A stretch of 64,000 nt of DNA, from the NCBI RefSeq assembly GCF_042477335.2, contig NC_091254.1, forward strand, positions 95,755,501 to 95,819,500. The letters are read 5' to 3'. A program made the position numbers and the translations under genes. The notes under the pieces were generated by a model. That model saw only the letters and a program-made list of their open reading frames with translations, did no database searches and was not told the origin of the DNA. Of this stretch, positions 20,507-31,166 are shown in pieces. This stretch comes from Ovis canadensis (lineage: Eukaryota > Chordata > Mammalia > Artiodactyla > Bovidae). How positions within the stretch are numbered: position 1 is the stretch's first letter; each line of letters opens with the position of its first letter.

Positions 20507-21706
20507 ACGTGGATTCCGGGCAGGGGGAATCCAAGGCGCTGGGTGCTCTGGACACTCACCTGAATACACTTTCCCAGGAGAACAGAAAACCCCAATGCAG
20601 GGAAACAGAAGGCTCCTTCCTCCCAGCAGTCTCCACCGCCAGCTTGTCCTTCCCACCCAGAGACAGGGGGAGAGGCACACAGCAGGCCATGTGTCGCCCG
20701 AGGGCACGGTGATCCCACCTGCCTGACTCCCAGTCTGCTTCTATATCGCCAGACCCATGGGTAGCCTAGAGCGCCCCCCACCCGCCCCAAACTTCTGCTC
20801 TGCATCACCCCACTGTTACCATCTGATCCCCTGGACTGTCTCCCCAGCAGAACAGGCAGCTCCTCAACCCCAGAATGGTATTTCATGAGACCGACAATTC
20901 CCATTCCTCGGCTAAGAGCATACCATCATGATAACATGTGAGGGCTCTTTTAACATGGCTCCAAAGTGATATTTCCAAATCATTTGAGAAATATTAAAAT
21001 TTAGAAATGCAATGGAACCTCCGTCTAGGGGCACGTCTTTAATAATATCTAAAAAGCAAGCGGTTAGAAAAGGCAAGAAATATGCCTGCAAGCCAATGTT
21101 CCCTATAAAACAGGGAAGCCTAAAGCCAGTCCTGAACCGCAGCCTCAGAAGGTCGGGATGGAGGTTGTCCAGCTCATAAGCACATTCCTCTCCTTCTCCT
21201 GATGTTTCTTTTCCAGGTCATAGGAAAACAAGCATAATAATGTATCTTCCTTATAGGTGCCAAGACTCGTGCTGGTCCCTTCCAGACTCTTTTCTTTATT
21301 GTGTTTGGGAGCAAAAGCCCGGTGGCAGCAGGAGGAAGAGAGCGTTAGGAGGAGACAGAGAAAGAGAACAGGGGACCGGGGCGCTACCCTGTGGGCACTG
21401 GATGCGAGCTGTGCTTTCAGGAGCTACCAGCAGCCTCTTCTTTTGCTCAGATACATCCAGCTCTTTCAGGTGTCAGCTCTATTCCGGGAAAACCCTTGAG
21501 TCTGTCGGCGTCCCCCCAGGAGACGGCTAGCAGCTCCAGCTGGGGTGAAGGAGGGTGGAATGAAGGGACCTTTCCCAAAGGTTAGACGCACTGTTTGGGA
21601 GCCCCAAAGACAGTGCAGTAAGCTCTGCTGACGAAACAGAGCTGTCCGCACCCCAGACCCAGAGGGACAAGGGCAAGGGTCGTCATGGGGACCTGGGAGC
21701 ACCACA
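20507..21706. other. Long repeat-poor stretch
   Basis: About 1.2 kb without an assigned repeat. The 141-codon frame on the minus strand (20479-20904) overlaps the CHR tail and has no domain. No gene called. Confidence 0.4.
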
Positions 21707-21900
21707 GGGCTTCCCTGGTGGCTCAGACGGTAAAGAGCCCACCTGCAATGCGGGTGACCTGCGTTCGATCCCTGGGTCGGGAAGATGCCCTGGAGGAGGG
21801 CATGGCAGTCCACTCCAGTAATCTTGCCTGGAAAATCTCATGGACAGAGGAGCCTGGCAGGGTACAGTCCATGGGGTCTCAGAGTCGGACACGACTGATC
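21707..21900 (+). repeat. Bov-tA SINE
   Basis: Full head (GGGCTTCCCTGGTGGCTCAG) with intact GCGTTCGATCCCTGG and A unit ending AGTCGGACACGACTGATC. Little diverged, so relatively young. Confidence 0.95.
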
Positions 21901-22118
21901 GTCATGCTGAGAGGATGGCTTTTGGAGGATAAAGGGCACGGGCAGTTCGGGGGACCCCACAGGGAGGGAGCTGCAGGGATGAAGATCCAGCCTTTCTTCC
22001 CAGACTCCCTCTGGACTCCTCACTGGCCAAGCCCAGCTGGAGTTCCATGACCTATGTACACCAAGCAGATCAGGGGGTCGGAGAGCACAGATGGTGGGGA
22101 GCGGAGTGGGTGTGGAAG
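21901..22118. other. Non-repetitive spacer
   Basis: Nothing recognised before the minisatellite. Confidence 0.35.
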
Positions 22119-22308
22119 GGCAGGTGGGCCGTTTCTGGATGCCCAGCATCACGTGAGGGCAGGTGGGCCATTTCTGGATAGCCCTGAATGCCCAGCATCA
22201 CGTGAGGGCAGGTGGGCCATTTCTGGATAGCCCTTGAATGCCCAGCATCACGTGAGGGCAGGTGGGCCATTTCTGGATAGCCCTGAATGCCCAGCATCAC
22301 GTGAGGGC
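22119..22308. repeat. 49-bp minisatellite, ~3.8 units, each with a CACGTG
   Basis: Units: partial 22119-22156 (11-base deletion), 22157-22205 (49), 22206-22255 (50, one extra T), 22256-22304 (49). Each ends in the palindrome TCACGTGA, at 22149-22156, 22198-22205, 22248-22255 and 22297-22304. Units are nearly identical, as in recent or concerted tandem duplication. TCACGTGA is an optimal bHLH-zip E-box type. Confidence 0.96.
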
Positions 22309-22459
22309 CCGTGTGTCGTGCCGGGGGGATTGCAGTTCACCCAGTCATGAAAACTGCAGGCTTTACCAAGGCTGGGTTGTTGCAGAATGGTATACAGTGT
22401 TCTTCCTCCCCTTTGCGTGGTGGCTCCAATGCTCTGTGTCTGCAGATCCTTGCTAGTTC

Positions 22460-22503
22460 CTGGTGTGTATGTGTGTGTGTGTGTATGTGTGTGTGTGAGT
22501 GAG
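22460..22503. repeat. (GT)n microsatellite
   Basis: GT repeat with two GTAT interruptions, ending GTGAGTGAG. Confidence 0.95.
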
Positions 22504-23628
22504 TTCCTCTCCAAGCACTTACATGGTAAGTAGGGAACCTGGACCTGGTGTGAGCCCAGCAGGCCTGGTGTTTTTTGCTTGTGTGTGGGATGCAGACAAT
22601 GGAATTGGACTCAGCACAGTTTCTGGGATCCAGCTGGTGGGTCCCACACATGGTGTTACTTAGAACTGAATCCGTCAGACTTCGGGTATTGCTCTATGAA
22701 TGACTGTCCTTGTTTGGTCCAGGCCTTCTGAATTTGACAGTAGAGGGTGGGCCCCAGGGTCCACCCTGGAGCACATAGCTGTGGCTGCTCTCTTCAGAGT
22801 AAGCGTGGGGCAAGATTGGGGAGCTCTCTCTGGGACGTGTAGTTCGGAGCCACTGAGATATTCGCTGATGGAGACAGAGGTCGCTGCCCCCAGCTGGGTG
22901 TCCAGGGCTGGGCAGGGATGCTGAGGCCTGGTGGGACCTGGGTGTGTCTGAGTGCCCAGTTCCAGGAATGACTGTGACCCAGGAGGCCACCTCTCTGCTG
23001 ACCTTGAACCTCCCCTACATTCTTGTTAAAGTCCACCTTTGTGTCATCTTTGCTGGGGAGCTGAAAGAGGTGGGATTCTTTCTATAAGAAAAAGTGGAGT
23101 AACACAGGGCTTTGTCTTTGGGAGATGCTGTGTCCTGAAAAGCAGAGACAACGGCATGGATGCCCGAAGTTGGGATGGATGTGGGCAGGAAGGCCCCGGG
23201 GTCTTTACCACAGGTACTCAGGCCTTAAAAGGAAGTGTGACCTCATTTCACAGTCACAGCCTAGTGAAGCCAGCGACCCCAGCAAAGAATAGCTGCTTCT
23301 CCTTCAGCCTGAGGACCTGTCACTCCTGCCAGTTACCTCCTCTGCTTACAGAATGCTTCCCCTGGTGGGTGACTCAGCCCAGCAGAGAAAACCCATTAGT
23401 AGACGGACTCTCTTTTAGCTGGGGGGTGGTGGGATGTGCCGGCTGTTCTTATCCACTCCTAGAAATCAGGGAAGGTGTATGGAGCTGGGTGTCCACGTGG
23501 CATGGAAACGTCGACCTGGGGGCGTAGAGTGTGATTGGCCGTGTGAACTGGGCCTGTTACCTGGAAGAGCACTGGCTTCAGAGCCTGGCCAGCGAGGAGA
23601 TCAGCCTCACTCCTAAAAGTGACCTCAG
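22504..23628. other. Long repeat-poor stretch
   Basis: A 162-codon plus-strand frame (23039-23527) is the longest here. It has no recognisable domain and no supporting structure; I leave it uncalled. Confidence 0.4.
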
Positions 23629-23872
23629 GACTTCCCTGGAGGTCCAGTGGTTGAGAATCGGCATGCCAGTGCAAGGGACTTAGGTTTGATCCCTGGTCTG
23701 GGAAGGTCCCACATGCTGTGGGGCAACTAAAGTCCATGCCCACGACTACTGAGCCCCAGCACCCTAGAATCTGTGCTCCCCAACAAGTGTACCCCCACTT
23801 GCTGCAGCTAGAGAAAGCCCCAGTGCAGCAACAGAGACCCGGCAGGGCCAAATTAATAAGTGTGTTTTAAAA
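23629..23872 (+). repeat. CHR-type SINE, long form
   Basis: GGACTTCCCTGGAGGTCC head, GTTTGATCCCTGGTCTGGG, the long-form middle (ACTACTGAGCCCCAGC, ACAAGTGTACCCCC), then CAGTGCAGCAACAGAGACCC and an A-rich end. Confidence 0.9.
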
Positions 23873-24039
23873 AGTGACCATCAGGCTCCATGGCCCTGCA
23901 TGAGGTAGTCCCTTTTCTGTCTAGCTTCTTCATCCCAAAGTAGACACAGCAGTAGTGGCCACCTATAAAGTGGTCGTCAGGATGAAAGGAGTTGCTCCAT
24001 GTCAAGTATTTAGGAAAGTGTCTGGAACTTATACTAAGC

Positions 24040-24180
24040 TTTCAAGTCATTTACCCATTCACTCATTCAGCATTCAAGAAGTATTTATTGAGTTATGTGC
24101 CAGGAACTGTTTTAAGCTACGGATAACCCAGGTGAAAATATTTGCCTGCATGGAGCTTATTATTAGGAGCACGGAGCCGT
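24040..24180 (+). repeat. Old L2/MIR-type remnant
   Basis: TCACTCATTCAGCATTCAAG, TATTTATTGAGTTATGTGCC and TGCATGGAGCTTATTATT match a common ancient mammalian repeat of the L2/MIR group. Confidence 0.55.
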
Positions 24181-24929
24181 AAAGATGTTTACGGTTTCAT
24201 CCTTTTCTTCACATCGCACAACCCTCATATGCTGAAAAGATGTGGAGGTTACGGCCGCACAGGCCTTGCTAGCTTTGCTGACGTTAGGCGTTTCCAATTC
24301 CTAGCAGAGGCTGGAGGAAGAAATGCGTTCTTATTGAAATGGTTCATTCTTTCTGAATTGCTAATGCTTCCTTGTGCATTTATGGGTTCCATAATGCTGA
24401 ACTGAGGGTGGGGAGTTTAAGAGAATGGTTGACCTAGGTAACCACCATTTTTAGATAGAAAAGCCCAGCTTAGGACAGAACTGAATTTGGGGAGTTAAAC
24501 TCGAGAAACTGCCAACTTTTGAACTTTGCAGTAGGAAGGGGTGAAAGTTGAGAGTTGGTTCGAACATGGGAGTTTTCTAGTGATTTAAAAACAGTTTTTA
24601 TTTGTGGTAGGGAGGGACCTCCAACGCTCAATTCAATTAAAACCCACAAAGAAACTCTCTGTAGCCCACGCCACATGGCTGCAATGCGCGCCAACCTTGG
24701 CTCTTTGGGACGGTGGCCTGGGTTAAATGTTTACAAATACTGTGCTGTGTTTAGGGCTGGGTCTCAGAGTTCGGCTCTTAAACTTGTTCATGGTATTAAC
24801 TGATTCCAGGAAGAGAAACTGGGAAAAAGGTTTGCAAAGGCACAGAAAGGAACCCAGCCACATTTTCTCATCTTTTAATCATAGAACTTGGCACGAGGGA
24901 ACCACAACCTTTTCATGATTATTGTACAA
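24181..24929. other. Non-repetitive stretch
   Basis: Nothing recognised. Confidence 0.35.
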
Positions 24930-25120
24930 GTTTTCTTTGTTCATTTATTCAGCAAATGCTGTGTGAGCATCTAGTTGGGTCAGGTATGGCCCCTTATGCT
25001 GGAGACAACACAGTAAGCCAAGTGGCAGCTGCAGGACCAAGGAGGCCTGGCCCTGGCCCTCAGGGAGCTTAGCATACAGTGGGAGAGACAGAAGCTAACG
25101 GAATCTGATGGTAACAATAA
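24930..25120 (+). repeat. Old L2/MIR-type remnant
   Basis: GTTCATTTATTCAGCAAATG, then GCTGGAGACAACACAGTAAG, then CCCTCAGGGAGCTTAGCATA: same old family as 24040-24180, extending further downstream. Confidence 0.6.
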
Positions 25121-25227
25121 ATGTCCAGGTAATAGCTGGGGTGCTTCTAAAAAGAGGTAGGTGGTGCCCTAACAGTGAATAATGAGAGAATTTGCTTCAT
25201 TAGCAAAGTCAGGGTAAACTTTCTTGT

Positions 25228-25439
25228 GCTATGCTTAGTCACTCAGTTGTGTCCAAGTCTCTGTGACCCCATGGACTACAGCCCGCCAGGCTCCTCCATC
25301 CATGGGGATTCTCCAGGCAAGAATACTGCAGTGGGTTGCCATGCCCTCCTCCAGCGGGGATCTTCCCGACCCAGGAATCAAACTGGGTTCTCCTGCATTG
25401 CAGGCAGATTCTTTTCAGACTGAGCCCGAGAGAAGCCCA
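25228..25439 (-). repeat. Bov-tA SINE (reverse)
   Basis: GCTTAGTCACTCAGTTGTGT through the reverse A unit to ACTGAGCCCGAGAGAAGCCC. First of two head-to-tail reverse copies. Confidence 0.93.
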
Positions 25440-25541
25440 CAGAGAAAGTGTAAGTCCCTGAGTCACGTCCGACTCTTTGTGAGTCCGAGGACCGTAGCCC
25501 ACCAGGCTCCTCCATCTGTGGAATTCTCCAGGCAAGAAACC
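25440..25541 (-). repeat. Bov-tA SINE (reverse), truncated
   Basis: GAGAAAGTGTAAGTCCCTGA to TTCTCCAGGCAAGAAAC; only the A-unit half is present. Abuts the previous copy. Confidence 0.9.
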
Positions 25542-25639
25542 CTTCTTAAGTGAGGGTAGGGTCAGGATGACGATGAAAGTCTTTGCCGTGTGTGATGGAG
25601 CACGGCAGGGTCTGCACCCCTGGCCCCCAGCCTCACCCC

Positions 25640-25800
25640 TCTCCCCACCTCTGTCTCCGCATGTCGCTGTGCTTGCCACCGGCGTCAGCGCCCAGGGTTC
25701 CCGTTCCTGGAATCCTCTGTTTCTCATCACCTCCTCTTCATCCAGTTGACCTTTTACTCTCCCTTCAGAGCTCAGGTCACATTATCCCCAAGGGAATAAG
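25640..25800 (+). repeat. L2 LINE remnant
   Basis: CCGTTCCTGGAATCCTCTGT, then TTCAGAGCTCAGGTCACATT follow the L2 3' region. Diverged. Confidence 0.55.
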
Positions 25801-26080
25801 AGTGACCTCTGACCTCTAGCCTCCAGGATGGTGAGAAATCAATCTCTGTTGTTTAGGCCGCCCAGTCTGTGTGGTTCCAACAGTGGCCAGCAGTGAGGTT
25901 CCCTTCGTCCTCACAAGGCCCTCCATGGTGCAAGCATCTGGAGAATGAGGGGGATCTCCTGTCTCTCCCTCCCTTCATAAGGGCATTGATCCCACTGGGG
26001 GGGCCCCATCCTCATGACCTCATCTGAACCTAATCACCTTCAAATACCATCACGCCACAGGGCCAGGGCTTCCATCTGTG
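25800..26080 (+). repeat. Old eutherian interspersed repeats, family unresolved
   Basis: 25825-25885 (AGAAATCAATCTCTGTTGTT, GGCCGCCCAGTCTGTG) and 25970-26060 (TCATAAGGGCATTGATCCCA, CTCATGACCTCATCTGAACC) resemble two common old mammalian repeat blocks. I cannot name them safely. Confidence 0.45.
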
Positions 26081-26202
26081 AGTTTCCGTGCATGGCAAGG
26101 ATGCAAGCACCCAGAACATCACTCTCACCAGGTACCAAGAGCTCTGCTCCTGCTGTGAAAACGGCTGAATAAAATGGTCATGGTTCCTATTTTCATACAA
26201 TT

Positions 26203-26408
26203 CCCCAGGTGACTCAGTGGCAAAGAATCCACCTGCCAATGTAGGAGATGGGGGTTCCATCCCTGGGTCGGGAAGATCCCCTGGAGGAGGAAATGGCAAC
26301 TTACTCCGTCCAGTATTTTTGCCTGGAGAATCCAATGGACAAAGGAGCCGTGTGGGCTACAGTCCATGGGGTCACAAAGAGTCGGACACCGCTGAGCACA
26401 GCACAGCC
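26203..26408 (+). repeat. Bov-tA SINE
   Basis: CCAGGTGACTCAGTGGCAAA head; A unit complete with a small CCGT insertion. Flanks TTTTCATACAATT and TTTTCATGGAATT form an imperfect 13-bp target duplication. Confidence 0.92.
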
Positions 26409-26413
26409 CTGTT

Positions 26414-27315
26414 TTCATGGAATTTATAATCAGAGGGAAGAATGCAGTGAATAATGTATCAGTACATATGGAATCTTGGAATAAAGATTTCTCACTGCTG
26501 GGGGCTCTGGTACCCCTAGGGTTCTTGCCTGCTGGCCGGGGGCTACCAGTCAAAGCAGGGGCCACAGTCAAAGCTGCAGTAATTCCTGCAGGTCTGCGGG
26601 CCACTGTCCACATTCCCCAAAGCCCACCCAGGAAGTCTTTCCTGGAGGAACACTGAGCCGCAGGCCACCAGGCCACCCAGAAGACCGGGGCGCCTCCAGA
26701 TCAACTGAACGGAGCCCTGCACCAGACGGCAAAAACTATGTTTCTTAAACCTCCCAGTGTGGGTCCCTGGAGCGTGGGAAATGCATTGAGAAGACACAGC
26801 ACACACAAACCTTCCTCTCAAAGATCTACTCAGTTAAAATCTGATGCAGCAAAGCATTTCAGGAATAGACACAATGTATTCATGTGAGTAATGGAGATCA
26901 CCTTGTCAAATTTAGCATGATGATAACTGAATGTTTTTCACGTATGTGTGTTTCCTATTTTAGTTGTTGGTCTAATAAATAAAATCATTTGTATATTTTT
27001 AATAATAGTCGAGAGAAATGAGACTTAAAACCTTGGTAGAGAGCAGTGAAAAACAGTGCTTGTGGCATTTCCCCTTACTGTAAAATTTAATGAAACAATT
27101 GATGGAGAATTAATAAAACAATAAAATACCAATTATACATTTCCTACTGTGGTGCTTAAAGGAGATGACCTAGATTATTCCCTAAGTTAAAAGCCTGCAT
27201 GCATAAAACAGACCACACTATATTTCAAAGTCACTGGTAGATTATATTTTCTGAAGGCAATTAGCAAATTTATGCAACATTTAGAGTTTCTGATTTTGCA
27301 CTTTTCTGGCCCTTT
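26414..27315. other. Repeat-poor stretch, AT-rich on the right
   Basis: The 183-codon minus-strand frame ending at 26125 runs through the SINE and is not credible as a gene. 26.85-27.3 kb is AT-rich and unassigned. Confidence 0.4.
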
Positions 27316-27325
27316 TAAAAATATA

Positions 27326-27560
27326 TATATTTTTAATTGATTGATGATTGCTTTACAATATTGGTTTGATTTCTGTCACACATCAGCTTGAATTAACCAT
27401 AAGTGTACATATGTCCCCTCCCTCTTGAGTCTCCCTCCCACCTCCTATCCATTGCCACCCCTCTAGGTTATCACAGAGCCCAGCTTGAGTTCCCTGGGTC
27501 AAACAGCAAGTTCCCACTGGCCCTGTCTTTACAGATGTTAGTGTATGTGGTCCTGACCAA
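27326..27560 (-). repeat. L1 3' end (reverse), 3' part of a rearranged insertion
   Basis: Reverse ruminant L1 3' UTR: ATTGCTTTACAATATTGG, CATATGTCCCCTCCCTC, CACCCCTCTAGGTTATCAC, then TTCCCACTGGCCCTGTC. Lies head-to-head with the inverted piece that follows. Confidence 0.85.
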
Positions 27561-27660
27561 CCTGTCTGCAGAGCAGCGATGGAGACGCAGACGCCAAGAA
27601 CAGACTGATAGACAAGGGCTGGGGAGAGCGTGAGATGAATGGAGAGAGTCGCATGGACTG
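27561..27660 (+). repeat. L1 3' UTR piece in opposite orientation
   Basis: CAGAGCAGCGATGGAGACGC, AGAACAGACTGATAGACAAG and GATGAATGGAGAGAGTCGCA match L1 3' UTR in plus sense. This segment lies just upstream, in the L1 consensus, of the piece to its left: the pattern expected from twin priming. Confidence 0.75.
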
Positions 27661-27734
27661 GTTATGAATAGCTGGCATTTAAAACATATGCTAAGAAGTA
27701 TTGATAATCTTTTTCTTTTCTTTCCTGAGCCATA

Positions 27735-28033
27735 CAGCCGTTGGCTGTCTGTTTTACATATGGTAATGCAAGTTCCCATGTTACTCTTTCTCACCCTTTC
27801 CTCCCTTCTCTGCATGTTCATAAGTCTATTCTGTCTGCTTCTCCGCTGTTGCCCTGTAAATAAATTCTTCAGCACCATTTTTTCTAGATTCTGTATGTAT
27901 GTCTTACAATACAGCATTTATCTTTCTCTTTCTGACTTACTGCACTCTGTATAATAGGTTCTAGGTTCATCCACCTCATTAGAACTGACTCAAATGCATT
28001 CCTTTTTATGGCTGAGTAATATTCCATGATAAT
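27735..28033 (-). repeat. Second L1 3' fragment (reverse)
   Basis: TGTTTTACATATGGTAATGC, CTTTCTGACTTACTGCACTC, TCATCCACCTCATTAGAAC and TATGGCTGAGTAATATTCC: reverse L1 ORF2 end and 3' UTR. It repeats consensus already covered by the left-hand pieces, so it is a separate or duplicated fragment. Confidence 0.85.
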
Positions 28034-28514
28034 CTATCATATTATCCTGTGGTCTAACCGCCCCCGCCCCCTGCCTCCACCTCTGTAGTAACAGCTCGGG
28101 TTCTGCCGCCTTGGCCCCCGAGTTAGCAGAAGGGAACGTTTCTCAGGGTGTGTGGCTCTTTCCTTTGCCCTTTGCAGACGTGGGCCACGCTACTCTCTTT
28201 GCTTCCCTCTTCCACTTTCTGCTTGGCAAGTCTTCCTTTCCTCGCATTTCTACCACGCTGCCAGTGTCCCCTGAGCCCCTGGATTGGGTCAGTCACTCCT
28301 GCTCCAGGACCCCCACTTCCCTCTCCACATTCCCGAGGTCTGCTCCCTCTTCCCGGGAGCAGGGAGAGACGCGTCTCAGTTGCTGCGGCTCTGGGCCCTT
28401 GTTTTCTGTGCTGGGTCTAACGATGCCTTGGTTCTCCGTGAGTGTTTGTCAAACTGATTGAACTGGGCCGAGCGAGGCCTCTGGCTCCTCATCCCCTGGC
28501 GTTTGTCCTGTTGT
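28034..28514. other. Non-repetitive stretch, CT-rich
   Basis: A 116-codon frame (28111-28461) has no domain. No gene called. Confidence 0.4.
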
Positions 28515-28650
28515 TGACTTTGGCCACCGCCTCTGGCCTCGCACTGGACAAATCACTTATAGGTCTCTCACTAAGTTGAAAATCACAGTGTCTGGTTTGT
28601 GAACCTCACAGGATTCTTAAGTATCAAGTGAGGAGCCCAGAAAGTACCGC
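28515..28650 (-). repeat. Possible MIR remnant (reverse)
   Basis: CTGGACAAATCACTTATAGG, AACCTCACAGGATTCTTAAG and AGTGAGGAGCCCAGAAAGTA loosely follow reverse MIR. Weak. Confidence 0.45.
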
Positions 28651-29004
28651 TGGATCAGATCCCGTTGGATGGAAACGTTGGCATAAGGCGAGCCTGAGTT
28701 TCCTCTACTTTTTTGGACCCGGTAACTTGACAGCTGGCCCTTGGTTGCTCAGCTCCGGGCATGTCAAGAACCGGCTGTGACTCTGATCCACCCAGACCGG
28801 TTCCTGGGAAAGTCCTAATTCCCACTGATGTAAAAAGGGAGGAGAAGGATGAGGAAGAGATGCTGTGAGCAATCAAGGCTGGAGACCCTCATCCCACGGT
28901 GAGTGCTAGAGTCACCCAGGGAAGAGGCCAGCAAAGGACCACAGCAGAGGCTACCTTGGAAGTAAGAAGTGGGTGGCAGTGATGCTAAGGACAGGACCAG
29001 CTCC

Positions 29005-29150
29005 TTGGGCTCGCTCATTTCATCCTCTTGCTGCCCTGTGAGGGAGGGTTTCCATTTTTTTCCTCATCAGAAGAGGAAACAGAGGCTCACTTAGAAACCA
29101 AAAACTTCCCCTGAAGTCCTACAATAAAGAAAAGTTAGAGGCAGGATTTA
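29005..29150 (+). repeat. MIR SINE remnant
   Basis: CATTTCATCCTCTTGCTGCC, then CATCAGAAGAGGAAACAGAG and TTAGAGGCAGGATTTATTTC align with MIR. Confidence 0.65.
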
Positions 29151-29156
29151 TTTCCA

Positions 29157-29359
29157 ATGGTCTGGTGGCTCAGATAGTAAAGCATCTGCCTGCAGTGCAG
29201 GAGACCCGGGTTTGGTCCCTGGGTTGGGAATATCCCCTGGAGAAGGAAATGGCAACCCACTCCAGTATTCCTTCCTGGAGAATCCCATGGACAGAGGAGT
29301 CTGGTGGGCTACAGTCTATGGGGTCGCAAAGAGTCGGATGCCACTGAGCGACTAACACG
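29157..29359 (+). repeat. Bov-tA SINE
   Basis: Starts AATGGTCTGGTGGCTCAG (head edge replaced), then a well-preserved A unit ending CTGAGCGACTAACACG. Confidence 0.94.
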
Positions 29360-29419
29360 TTGCTGTTTAGGTCTCTGCAGAGCACTGAGCAGAGCTCCCT
29401 GGGCTGGACAGTAGGTTCT

Positions 29420-29560
29420 CACTCTAATGTAGTTTCTATGACAGCCCTGTGATGTCTTCATTTTGCAGATAAGGGTGCCTAGACAAAGAGGTTGGCTGCC
29501 TTAGCTCAGCCAGTGGCAGCTCGAGGAATCAAGCTTGGCCTTCATGGCCTCCCCTTGCCC
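29420..29560 (+). repeat. MIR SINE remnant
   Basis: CATTTTGCAGATAAGGGTGC, GTTGGCTGCCTTAGCTCAGC and AGTGGCAGCTCGAGGAATC follow the distal MIR. Confidence 0.65.
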
Positions 29561-29564
29561 CAGG

Positions 29565-30180
29565 CTCTGAGTGAAGCAAAGATTTCAGACCCTCCAGAAA
29601 AAGAGCATCCTGCTGCAGGCCGCAGGCGCCCCCAACACAAGGGTCACATATGAGAGCAAAGAAAGGACGAGGTTCGTGCTTCTCTCACAAGGTACCAGCT
29701 GCCTGAGAAATACACTCTCCTTTGAAACTGACAGCTTTATATTCTTGCTTTATGTTTGTATCCACAATGAGAACATTCACTTCTAATATTTAACTTACAG
29801 CTGGTAGGAAATATCTTTGAACTATTCTCAAGGTTTGTGCCAAATATTTTTAAGATTCAAAGGCAGGCAAAAACCTTGTCATTTTCTCCAGCAGATTTTT
29901 TTTCCTCTTGTGTTATTGCCTGGTTTAGGCATGCTTGCCTTACAACAATGATATTTGAACAAAAACTAAGTTTTCTGTGTTTTCCTGGAAGCTCTCATTT
30001 CTCATCATCTGTATTTAAGAAAAACAAAACCAGTGTATACAGTCTTCAGTTTGGTTCCTCTGAGTTTGCGTCTCATGCACTGATGTGTTTCCATCAGGCT
30101 GCCAAATTCCACTCTTCTTGCCTTGCCTGGGTAATTCTGAAACAAACTCAAAACTAAGAACAAAAAACAAAGGAGAACAC
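29565..30180. other. Non-repetitive stretch
   Basis: AT-rich. A 106-codon frame (29837-30157) has no recognised domain. Confidence 0.4.
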
Positions 30181-30184
30181 AAGA

Positions 30185-30352
30185 TTTGCAGTCAAGAGAC
30201 TGAAATGCAGCTCTTCCATTCATTAACTCTGTGACTGGGGCGCATCAGGCCAGCACTGTCTCTGGTTTCTCTTCTGTAGAGCCAAGTTTGCGCTGTTTAT
30301 CTCCTGAAAATGAAATACGTGACCCCATTTGGAGTGTCGTGGGTATTGCTGG
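30185..30352 (-). repeat. MIR SINE remnant (reverse)
   Basis: CAAGAGACTGAAATGCAGC, AACTCTGTGACTGGGGCGC and TCTGGTTTCTCTTCTGTAGA follow reverse MIR; the right end is cut by the adjacent SINE. Confidence 0.6.
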
Positions 30353-30358
30353 ACAGAG

Positions 30359-30577
30359 TGGTGCTAAGTCGCTTCAGTCGTGTCCGACTGTTTGTGACCC
30401 TGTGGACTGCAGCCCACCAGGCTCCTCCATCCAAGGGATTCTCCAGGCAAGATCGCTGGAGTGGGTGGCTGTGCCCTCCTCCAGGGGATCTTCCCAACCC
30501 AGGGATCAAATCCGCGTCTCCTGAGTGTCCTGCATTGGCAGGCAGGTTCTGTACCCCTAGCACCACCTGGGAAGCAC
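30359..30577 (-). repeat. Bov-tA SINE (reverse)
   Basis: GTGCTAAGTCGCTTCAGTCG to CTAGCACCACCTGGGAAGC, with the variant head spelling also seen at 20078-20288, so probably the same subfamily. Confidence 0.95.
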
Positions 30578-30910
30578 ACACTTAATCCACACATGCTTTC
30601 TCTCTCCCGTTCAACAGTCTTTTCTTCACTGGGTTAGAATTTTCCTCTGTCCCGTCTCTTTACTGCTTCCCATTGTTGGCAAAGACTCTCTCTCCCAAGC
30701 TGTTTTGAATTCTAGAACAATCCTTGTTATTTGGTCTTAGTTTCTGCATTTTTTAGAAAAGTCAGCCCTTTTCTTTTTTTTTTTTGACTCTCTGCCTTCT
30801 AAATTTCTGTCCTGGCATCCTCATAGTTTGGCTAACTCCGAAATGTGTTTCTGGGATAAAGTTTATGTGTAAACAACAGGCAGCTGAAATCACCAACCCT
30901 CTGCTTCACT

Positions 30911-30950
30911 GGGGCGGGGGACGGGGGGTGGGTGGGGGAGATGGGGGGGC
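30911..30950 (+). other. G-quadruplex-type motif
   Basis: Seven runs of 3-7 G separated by 1-4 bases, starting GGGGCGGGGG. Fits the G3+N1-7 pattern several times over. Confidence 0.85.
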
Positions 30951-31142
30951 TGGAAACGAAGGAGGGTGATCTTTCTAGTCTCTTTTCAGATGTTGGAGTC
31001 ACACATTTCTCTGTCTGCTTTCAAATGCTCTTAGGAATTCTAGGAGCCTGTGCTGGGCCCCGGTTTGCCCTTTTGGAGAAGTTTCTCTGACCTTTAGCCC
31101 ACTCTGGGTGGGAAGAGCTATGGAACAAAAGCCCGTCCTCCG

Positions 31143-31166
31143 CCCCCCACCCCCCACCCCCACCCT
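31143..31166 (-). other. G-quadruplex-type motif on the minus strand
   Basis: Plus strand is CCCCCCACCCCCC then ACCCCCACCC, so the minus strand has four close G runs. Lies ~200 bp from an oppositely oriented tract. Confidence 0.85.

Noticed and set aside
22337-22651. 104-codon His/Thr-rich frame
   Set aside because: Translation of the GT microsatellite.
23039-23527. 162-codon frame as a novel gene
   Set aside because: No domain, no compositional bias, no visible promoter or splice structure; length is within chance for a GC-richer 64-kb window.
26125-26676. 183-codon minus-strand frame
   Set aside because: Its central part is a Bov-tA SINE read in reverse, with the usual repeat-derived peptide.
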